A DNA stretch of 10,006 nt, taken from contig JASHVP010000118.1 in the NCBI GenBank assembly GCA_030044475.1, forward strand, positions 1-10,006. Reading direction: 5' to 3'. The notes beneath the pieces are model-generated. The model saw only the letters and a program-made list of their open reading frames with translations. It was not told where the DNA came from and ran no database searches. Both the position numbers and the translations under genes were made by a program. Source of the DNA: Thermoplasmata archaeon (GTDB lineage Archaea > Thermoplasmatota > Thermoplasmata > Lutacidiplasmatales > UBA184). Below, piece by piece: positions 6,201-10,006 of this stretch; positions within the stretch are counted from its first letter, which is position 1; every line of letters starts with the position of its first letter.

Positions 6201-7345
6201 CCGGCCGAGAGCTCCCACGTGTCGTTCCCCAGGACGAGGCCGACCGCGAGACGGCCGCCGTAGAGCAACGTCACGTTCAGCGCCGGGTCGAACGCCGCGC
6301 GCGCCCCCCCGCGCGCGCTCGGGGCCCCGAGGATGGTGGCGGAGAGGTTCGTCCAGTTCCCGGTGGAGAATGCCCAGGTTCCCCCGACCGGAGCGTACGT
6401 GGGGACGGGCGCGGTGTACCCGCCGAAGAGGAGCGGCTCGCCCAGCGCGGGGTCGTAGACCGCCGCTCCGTCGAACTCGGGGGGCGGCGCGGTCGCGGGC
6501 CGGAGCTGCGTCCACGCCAGGCTCGCGTACGACCACGTCTCGCCGGAGATCGTGCCGACGTCGGTCACTCCGCCGTAGAGGAGGAGGTCCGAGCTCGCGG
6601 CATCATACCAGAGCATCGCGGAATGGACGGCCGGGGGCAACACGGTCGCGGTGACGTTCGTCCACTGGCCCGAGCGGAACGCCCAGGTCTGGTTGAGGTT
6701 GCATCCGCACGCGATCGAACCACCGTCGACCAGCACGACCCCGTCGAGCGTGGGGTCGTAGGCCATCTCCGCCTGGAACGCGGCCCCGGGAGAGTGGGTC
6801 TGGTTCCCGGTGACGTTCGACCAGGAGCCGTTGAACAGCCAGGTGTCGCCGTAGGTCGTCCCCGTCGGACCCGCGCCGCCGAACGCGACGATCGCGTTCG
6901 CCTGGGGGTCCCACGCCATCGCCATGCCGTACCGCGGCGAGGGAGAGGTCGGGAGGCTCGCCGAGACGTTCGCCCAGGTCCCGTTGACCCAGGTCCAGGT
7001 CGCGTTGCCGTCGAACCCCGTGCCGGCGTACATCGTTCCGCAGCCGTTGACGCCGCCGAACCCGACGAACTCGGCGAGGGCCGCGTCGTAGGCGAGTCCG
7101 ATATCGGAGGCGCACGGCGGTCGGGTCGGGGAGAGGTTCGTCACGTTCGTCCAGGCCGGGCCACCCCCGGACGAGGGAGGCGGAGGGGACCCGTCGCGGA
7201 CCGCGCCGAATCCGGGGACGAGCCCCGTCCCGCCGGACGTCCCGGGGAGGGCGAGACCGAGGGACCCCGAGAGGACGAGCGCCACGGAGACGGCGGCGAC
7301 GAACCCGGCGGGGACCCCGTACGCGCCCCGTCCCGACGCGGTCAC
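3209..7345 (-). CDS. Large membrane-anchored surface protein: two kelch-type propellers, Ig-like repeats and PKD domain
   Basis: This is a 1,378-residue exported protein probably displayed on the outer face of the membrane. A hydrophobic signal segment at about 13-33 is followed by a Gly/Pro linker. Six kelch-like blades lie at about 64-384, each built on a YDxxxxxxxLxFGG pattern. An Ig-like domain (388-469) follows, then a second six-blade propeller (475-783) that is clearly a duplicate of the first. Five more Ig-like domains (about 790-1211) come next, most with a GLPxGC...C pair that may form a disulphide. A PKD domain (1213-1297) has WSFGDGT and a YTVTDAGG strand. One membrane helix (1317-1338) is followed by RRRR and a 40-residue Pro-rich cytoplasmic tail. 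I count about 47 Asn-X-Ser/Thr sequons, which fits archaeal N-glycosylation. There is no catalytic motif, so a binding or adhesion role is only inferred. The GTG start at 7345 is preceded by GGAGGAGG with suitable spacing. The same frame stays open further upstream through the helicase gene, but homology and the signal peptide begin here. Confidence 0.88.
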   Translation of the reverse strand: MTASGRGAYGVPAGFVAAVSVALVLSGSLGLALPGTSGGTGLVPGFGAVRDGSPPPPSSGGGPAWTNVTNLSPTRPPCASDIGLAYDAALAEFVGFGGVNGCGTMYAGTGFDGNATWTWVNGTWANVSASLPTSPSPRYGMAMAWDPQANAIVAFGGAGPTGTTYGDTWLFNGSWSNVTGNQTHSPGAAFQAEMAYDPTLDGVVLVDGGSIACGCNLNQTWAFRSGQWTNVTATVLPPAVHSAMLWYDAASSDLLLYGGVTDVGTISGETWSYASLAWTQLRPATAPPPEFDGAAVYDPALGEPLLFGGYTAPVPTYAPVGGTWAFSTGNWTNLSATILGAPSARGGARAAFDPALNVTLLYGGRLAVGLVLGNDTWELSAGYVSLVRAALAAAPDPVLRDENVTFTTTATGGSLPYSYVYGGLPPGCSTANVSSFVCAPASPGTFLVSVNVSDPSGAFALASANLTVAQPANADWFNLTMPDAAAPPCASDVALAYDSALSEFVLFGGVTGCGSGATGVDGNETWTYANGTWTNLTGSLPTAPSARYGMAAAYDAAIGAIVAFGGAGPYGGTYSDTWIFNGTWSELTNLTTSPGGVFQADAVYDASLGAVLLVDGGYSGYSNQNATWEFVNWTWTNLSLTVLPPAVHSATAWYDPSNASVLLFGGVTDLGGLSNETWVYQNGSWSERFPASSPPPTYDGAAVYADGPVLFGGYGAPVPIFGPLSGTWAFANGTWTNVSAGLAGGPSPRGGARAAYDPVQNWTLLYGGRLASALDLANDTWGYPNVPLMGSVAILPTELDLGGRLDLVVSAVGGDRPYTYRYSGLPAGCTPANVSLVSCIPTQNGTYRVSVEVVDPLGATFSAHATVIVFPRLTISLNLSAREVDADQNVTFTASPSGGAGSDLVYYTGLPAGCASTDVLVLVCAPTDAGTYSVSAEVTDRLGVSAASPPENLTVRPVLNVTLEVAPTEIDLGETVTYTVGVTGGLPGYSASYESLPAGCSPSTALSVTCQPDEPGTYSTAAEVTDALGVTATSLPIELSVQPALEVSLPSPLPPLEEGVVATFNATSTGGTGPVTFSWSGLPPGCSASGASVVCNATAVGPYPITVSAVDATFALTSADGTLRVVPALSARLAASRSVVDVGVGFGLNASTTGGGGPVGVVWNLSASFDCAPDATGVRCVPTLPGNQSASIVATDALGGRAFASLVLSVAPPLSAGAIATAVRSCAAPYEVRLVGAPAGGVTPYVALWSFGDGTTAPATAGTISHNYTSAGTFDVVYTVTDAGGGSFNATTSVTVGPDAALCPSSGPAGTSAFGTADLLWVALAAAILAVALGVLLARRRRPRPRAGPSEARPLPGPAPGTDEPAGSDDRIYGNPPP
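3332..3397 (-). other. C-terminal membrane anchor of the surface protein
   Basis: This encodes residues 1317-1338 (ADLLWVALAAAILAVALGVL and two more), followed directly by a run of arginines that acts as a stop-transfer signal. It predicts an extracellular N-terminal bulk and a short cytoplasmic tail. There is no LPXTG or PGF-type sorting signal, so this is a permanent membrane anchor rather than a sortase or archaeosortase substrate. Confidence 0.8.
3455..4978 (-). repeat. Array of six Ig-like/PKD repeats in the surface protein
   Basis: This encodes residues 790-1297 as six consecutive repeats of about 80-85 residues. The first five resemble one another: an opening strand, TGG or SGG, a turn motif GLPAGC or a variant, a second cysteine before Pro, GTYSVSAEVTD or a variant, then LGV. 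The last (3455-3709) is a canonical PKD domain with FGDGT. A related Ig-like domain is also inserted between the two propellers. Confidence 0.8.
4733..5926 (-). repeat. Second copy of duplicated propeller-plus-Ig cassette
   Basis: This encodes residues 474-871. It aligns over its full length with the cassette encoded at 5936-7156, sharing landmarks such as PPCASD, SARYGM/SPRYGM, IVAFGGAGP, VLPPAVHSA, DGAAVY, ARGGARA/PRGGARA and LLYGGRLA. Equivalent residues are offset by about 400-411 positions. By eye over half of residues match, and most differences are conservative or affect sequon choice. Confidence 0.85.
5936..7156 (-). repeat. First copy of duplicated propeller-plus-Ig cassette
   Basis: This encodes residues 64-470: six kelch-like blades and the Ig-like domain at 388-469. 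It differs from the second copy in having an extra Cys pair in blade 3 (SIACGC, residues 210-215) where copy two has Gly/Tyr/Ser-rich sequence. The shared short identical nucleotide runs (for example TCGCGGAATGGAC on the plus strand near 6617 and 5396) show that the copies diverged after duplication rather than being recent. Confidence 0.85.
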
Positions 7346-7347
7346 CG

Positions 7348-7355
7348 CCTCCTCC
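7348..7355 (-). promoter_or_regulatory. Shine-Dalgarno of surface-protein gene (decides the GTG start)
   Basis: GGAGGAGG on the minus strand lies directly before the GTG at 7345-7343, with 5 nt between the first GGAGG and the start codon. It matches the archaeal anti-Shine-Dalgarno and sits immediately in front of the predicted signal peptide, so it is the best indicator of the true start in a reading frame that has no upstream stop for over 2 kb. Confidence 0.6.
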
Positions 7356-7375
7356 GCACCGCGACCGGTTCCCGG

Positions 7376-7382
7376 TATAAAT
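7376..7382 (-). promoter_or_regulatory. TATA-like box of surface-protein gene
   Basis: ATTTATA on the minus strand lies in the 41-bp gap after the helicase stop codon, about 34 nt (centre) before the GTG start. It would place the transcription start close to the Shine-Dalgarno sequence, giving a very short leader. It suggests the surface protein can be transcribed independently of the upstream helicase gene. Confidence 0.55.
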
Positions 7383-7386
7383 CGGG

Positions 7387-9687
7387 TCAGACGCCGGAGC
7401 GGGGATCGGCCTCGTCGCCGGGGTACTCCTCGAGCCGACGGAGGCGGGAGCGGACGAGCGGTTCGTCCGGACGTTGGTCGGGAGCCGCGGGGGGTCGCGC
7501 GCGCCCGCGGGGAGAGAGCTGCTGGACCACCATGTCGGCGAGGCGACGCGACCGGAGCGCCTGCTCGATCCGGTCGAGCGGGGCGTTGCGGAGCGACTCC
7601 CGATCCGGGAACCCGGCCCGGTGGAGCATCCGCGCCCGCACTCGGCCGATGCCGCGGAGGCGAACGAGGTCGAGGAGCTCCTCGCGGACGCCGTATCGCA
7701 CCCGCAGCGACAGGTCGTCGATCGCGCGGGAGACGCGGCGATTGAAGGCCGTGGCCAGACGTCCGGCGGCGAAGAGGAGCCAGTCCGCATCCTCCGCCTT
7801 CGACCGGAGGTCCCCCGCCCCGATCCCCCAGCGATCGGTGATCTCGAGGATCGGCGTCTCGGCGATCCACGACTCCAGGACCGAGGCGGTCTTCAGCGTG
7901 GAGAGGAACGGCTCCAGCGGCAGGTCGAGGGGTTCCTCCTCCGGCTTGACGAGCAGCTCCTCGACCTCCTCGGCGTACCGGGCGAGCAGGTCGGCTTCCT
8001 CGCCGCGGCGCAGGAACATCGGGGGCAGGTCGGGGGTCGTCGCGATCGCGGCCAGCAGCGGGAACGGCGCGACGCCGAGCGGGGCTCGCTCGAGCACCTG
8101 CCGGAGAACGATCGCGCTCAACGGGTCGAGGTAGAGCTCGCTCGTGAGCTCTCCGAAGCGCGTCGCCCGCAGCCCGGTCGAGCGGGCCAGGAGCTCGTGC
8201 TGCTCGAGGAACCGGCGGACCGTGACGATCTTCTCGTGGAGTTCCGACAGCGGCAGGGTCCGGCCGTAGAACGTCGATTCGAAGAAGGCGGCGAGTTCGC
8301 GGTCGTCCGCGACCGCGTGGCTCGCGACCAGCGCGAGCAGGTGCATCCGGAGCGCGGGCTCCGCGGCGAGCCGGCTCTCCACGGGCTCCGGGCCCGCGGA
8401 TAGGTAGCCGTCGAGCAGTCGGTCTTCGTCGTCCGGGCTCCGGGCGAGGAGGAGCGCCTCTCCGACGGAGTCGAATCGGGGGCGGCCCGCCCGGCCGAGC
8501 ATCTGGTGGACCTCCAGGGCGGGGATCGGAGCCTGGACGCCGATCCGATCGTCGTACCGGGTCGTGTCGCGGACGATGACGCGGCGAGCGGGCAGGTTGA
8601 TCCCGGCGGCGAGGGTCGGCGTCGCGACCAGGACCTTGAGGGCCCGGTCGCGAAACGCGCGCTCCACGACCCGTCGCTCGGCGTTCGTCAGGGAGGCGTT
8701 GTGGAACGCGACGCCGTTCGGCAGCAGGGACGAGAGGCGGCGAATCCCTTCCGTCTCCTCGTCCGACGACCCCTGGACCGCATCCGCCGCCGCGGCCGCT
8801 CGGACCCGTTCGTCGGCCGACAGCAGCCGGCGCACCGTGGGTGCCAGCGTCTCCGCCAGCTGGTCGCTCGCCCGACGGCTGTTCACGAAGACCAGCGCCT
8901 GGCCGCCTTCCTCGACGATCGTGCGGACGAGCCGAGGGACCGCTTCCCCCGGCGGGTCGACCTCCCGACTCGTCAGGTCGGTGAACGTGATCCGGCCGTC
9001 GTAGTACACCCCCAGTTTCAGCGGGACCGGCCGGAACTCGCTCGCGAGGTGGCGGGCCCCCAGCCAACCCGCCACCTCCTCGGAGTTGCCGACGGTGGCG
9101 GAGAGCGCGACGACCTGGAGGTCCGGGTAGTTCCGTCGGAGTCGCGTGAGGCTGACCTCCAGCGTCGGGCCCCGGTCGGGGTCGCGCAGCAGGTGGACCT
9201 CGTCGGCGACGACGACCCCGAGCCGATCCAGCCACGGGCTCCCTCGTCGTAGCAGTCCGTCGGCCTTCTCGCTGGTCGCGACGAGGACGTCGAGCTTCTC
9301 GAGGCGTTCGGCCGGCAGGTCGAAGTCCCCGATCGAGATGCCGACCCGGAGGCCGAGCTCGGCGAATCTCGCCAGCTCCTCCGCCTTTTCGTGCGCGAGG
9401 GCCCGGAGCGGGACCAGATAGAGTCCGGTCCGCCCCTCGCGGGCGGCCCGGAGGAGCGCGAAGTACGCCACCAGCGATTTCCCGCTCGCCGTCGGGCAGG
9501 CGAGCAGCACGCTCTCGCCGGCGAGGACCGGGCCCACGGCCATCGCTTGCGGAGGATAGAGCGCGCGGATGCCGTCCCGTTCGAGGATCGACTGCCAGGC
9601 CGGGTCGAGGCCGGTCTCGGCGAGCGGGACCGGACCGGCCGGTTCGGGGGGCGACCACGACCCCCGGGACCGAACCGGGCGCGGCAC
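7387..9687 (-). CDS. hel308: Hel308-type superfamily 2 DNA helicase
   Basis: This is a 766-residue ATP-dependent 3'-5' DNA helicase of the Hel308/Hjm family, which acts on stalled replication forks and recombination intermediates. The helicase motifs are all present and intact: Q motif YPPQ (Gln47), motif I PTASGKS (65-71), Ia PLRALA (93-98), II DEVH (162-165) within the Hel308-typical DEVHLLRDPDRGPTLEV, III SATVGN (196-201), IV VFVNSRR, V ATPTLAAGINLPA (355-367) and VI QMLGRAGRP (395-403). The C-terminal part is consistent with the winged-helix and ratchet domains, and RLRGIGRVRARMLHRAGF near residues 676-693 is the helix-hairpin-helix-like domain 5. An Arg/Pro-rich tail follows. The GTG at 9687 is the furthest sensible start; it adds about 20 residues over most family members. 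It begins 20 bp after the acyl-CoA dehydrogenase stop, with no Shine-Dalgarno sequence. Confidence 0.94.
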   Translation of the reverse strand: MPRPVRSRGSWSPPEPAGPVPLAETGLDPAWQSILERDGIRALYPPQAMAVGPVLAGESVLLACPTASGKSLVAYFALLRAAREGRTGLYLVPLRALAHEKAEELARFAELGLRVGISIGDFDLPAERLEKLDVLVATSEKADGLLRRGSPWLDRLGVVVADEVHLLRDPDRGPTLEVSLTRLRRNYPDLQVVALSATVGNSEEVAGWLGARHLASEFRPVPLKLGVYYDGRITFTDLTSREVDPPGEAVPRLVRTIVEEGGQALVFVNSRRASDQLAETLAPTVRRLLSADERVRAAAAADAVQGSSDEETEGIRRLSSLLPNGVAFHNASLTNAERRVVERAFRDRALKVLVATPTLAAGINLPARRVIVRDTTRYDDRIGVQAPIPALEVHQMLGRAGRPRFDSVGEALLLARSPDDEDRLLDGYLSAGPEPVESRLAAEPALRMHLLALVASHAVADDRELAAFFESTFYGRTLPLSELHEKIVTVRRFLEQHELLARSTGLRATRFGELTSELYLDPLSAIVLRQVLERAPLGVAPFPLLAAIATTPDLPPMFLRRGEEADLLARYAEEVEELLVKPEEEPLDLPLEPFLSTLKTASVLESWIAETPILEITDRWGIGAGDLRSKAEDADWLLFAAGRLATAFNRRVSRAIDDLSLRVRYGVREELLDLVRLRGIGRVRARMLHRAGFPDRESLRNAPLDRIEQALRSRRLADMVVQQLSPRGRARPPAAPDQRPDEPLVRSRLRRLEEYPGDEADPRSGV

Positions 9688-9707
9688 GAGGTCCGGAGCG
9701 GGGGTCG

Positions 9708-9716
9708 CTACAAAGG
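9708..9716 (-). promoter_or_regulatory. Weak TATA-like element before the helicase gene
   Basis: CCTTTGTAG on the minus strand overlaps the acyl-CoA dehydrogenase stop codon, and its centre lies about 25 nt before the helicase GTG at 9687. It is the only AT-leaning block in the area and could drive a leaderless helicase transcript. It departs from a good TATA box, so co-transcription with the acyl-CoA dehydrogenase gene is equally possible. Confidence 0.25.
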
Positions 9717-10006
9717 ATTTGGCGACTCGTCCTCCGCGACGAGGCTGCGACCGAGGATCAGCTCCTGGATCTCGGTCGTTCCCTCGACGATCGGGAAGAC
9801 GCGGGCGTCCCGGAGCAGTCGCTCGGCCGCGGCGCCCGACCGCGTCCCCGGCAGACCCGCGACGTCCAGGCCGGCGGAGGCGATGGAGACGGCCGCGCGC
9901 GAGGCCGCCAGCTTGGCCGCCGAGGCGTCCCGGACGAACGGCTGGCCCGCGTCCTTCCGCTCGGCCGCCCGGTCGACCAGGGCCCGGGCCGCCGAGAGCT
10001 CGACGA
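9708..10006 (-). CDS. Acyl-CoA dehydrogenase, C-terminal ~98 residues (N-terminus beyond right edge)
   Basis: This is the C-terminal end of an FAD-dependent acyl-CoA dehydrogenase, which introduces the first double bond in fatty acyl-CoA or branched-chain acyl-CoA oxidation. The visible part is the last helical bundle. AARALVDRAAERKDAG is followed by an Ala-rich helix (ASAAKLAASRAAVSIASAG) and then the family signature RDARVFPIVEGTTEIQELIL. The glutamate of VEGT corresponds to the catalytic base of the medium-chain enzyme (normally YEGT), with Val replacing the usual Tyr. The protein ends in a short polar tail with TAG at 9710-9708. The N-terminal and middle domains are outside the window, so chain-length specificity cannot be judged. 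Confidence 0.9.
   Translation of the reverse strand, partial: VELSAARALVDRAAERKDAGQPFVRDASAAKLAASRAAVSIASAGLDVAGLPGTRSGAAAERLLRDARVFPIVEGTTEIQELILGRSLVAEDESPNPL

Noticed and set aside
5600..7000. Short repeated nucleotide motifs that might look like a CRISPR or satellite array
   Set aside because: They are coding repeats of kelch blades (TWxFxNGTWTNxS type) with codon-level divergence, in frame throughout.
4754..8134. A 1,126-codon open frame on the plus strand opposite the surface-protein and helicase genes
   Set aside because: Its translation is Arg/Gly/Val-rich with no recognisable domain, and it is explained by the scarcity of stop codons antisense to GC-rich codons.
3209..9658. A single open frame of 2,149 codons that would fuse upstream sequence to the surface protein
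   Set aside because: The upstream part lies in a shifted frame of the Hel308 gene on the same strand, whose motifs are all intact. It reads as Arg/Pro/Gly-rich low-complexity sequence. The signal peptide, Shine-Dalgarno and TATA-like box all place the start at 7345.

Overview
The window is very GC-rich (about 70% by eye) and reads as archaeal chromosome. It has an Orc1/Cdc6-type initiator homologue, a Hel308-type repair helicase, TATA-like boxes a short way upstream of start codons with no Shine-Dalgarno sequence in between, and a large Ser/Thr/Gly/Pro-rich surface protein made of kelch, Ig-like and PKD domains. This combination fits a GC-rich lineage of Thermoplasmatota or a neighbouring group. 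That placement is inferred from gene content and style, not from a marker gene.

Layout, left to right: (1) the N-terminal ~305 codons of an isocitrate dehydrogenase on the minus strand, running off the left edge; (2) an MscS-family mechanosensitive channel on the minus strand, 37 bp upstream of it; (3) an 86-92 bp, locally AT-rich divergent intergenic region with a TATA-like box, a small inverted repeat and a short direct repeat; (4) an Orc1/Cdc6-like AAA+ protein, the only plus-strand gene, whose Walker A lysine is replaced by threonine; (5) a 1,378-residue surface protein on the minus strand, whose 3' end overlaps the 3' end of the Orc1/Cdc6-like gene by 22 bp; (6) a Hel308-type superfamily 2 helicase on the minus strand, 41 bp upstream; (7) the C-terminal ~98 codons of an acyl-CoA dehydrogenase on the minus strand, running off the right edge.

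The genes do not form one pathway. Central carbon metabolism (isocitrate dehydrogenase, acyl-CoA dehydrogenase), osmotic protection (MscS), replication and repair (Orc1/Cdc6-like, Hel308) and the cell surface are represented side by side, with separate promoter-like elements in front of most genes. Coding density is very high: there is no gene-free stretch over 100 bp, and I see no tRNA, rRNA, CRISPR array, insertion sequence or attachment site.

The points most worth a second look are the degenerate ATPase site of the Orc1/Cdc6-like protein, its possible operator-like promoter, the internal duplication of a whole propeller-plus-Ig cassette in the surface protein, and the tail-to-tail gene overlap with no visible terminator. 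I did not find a convincing previously undescribed multi-gene system.
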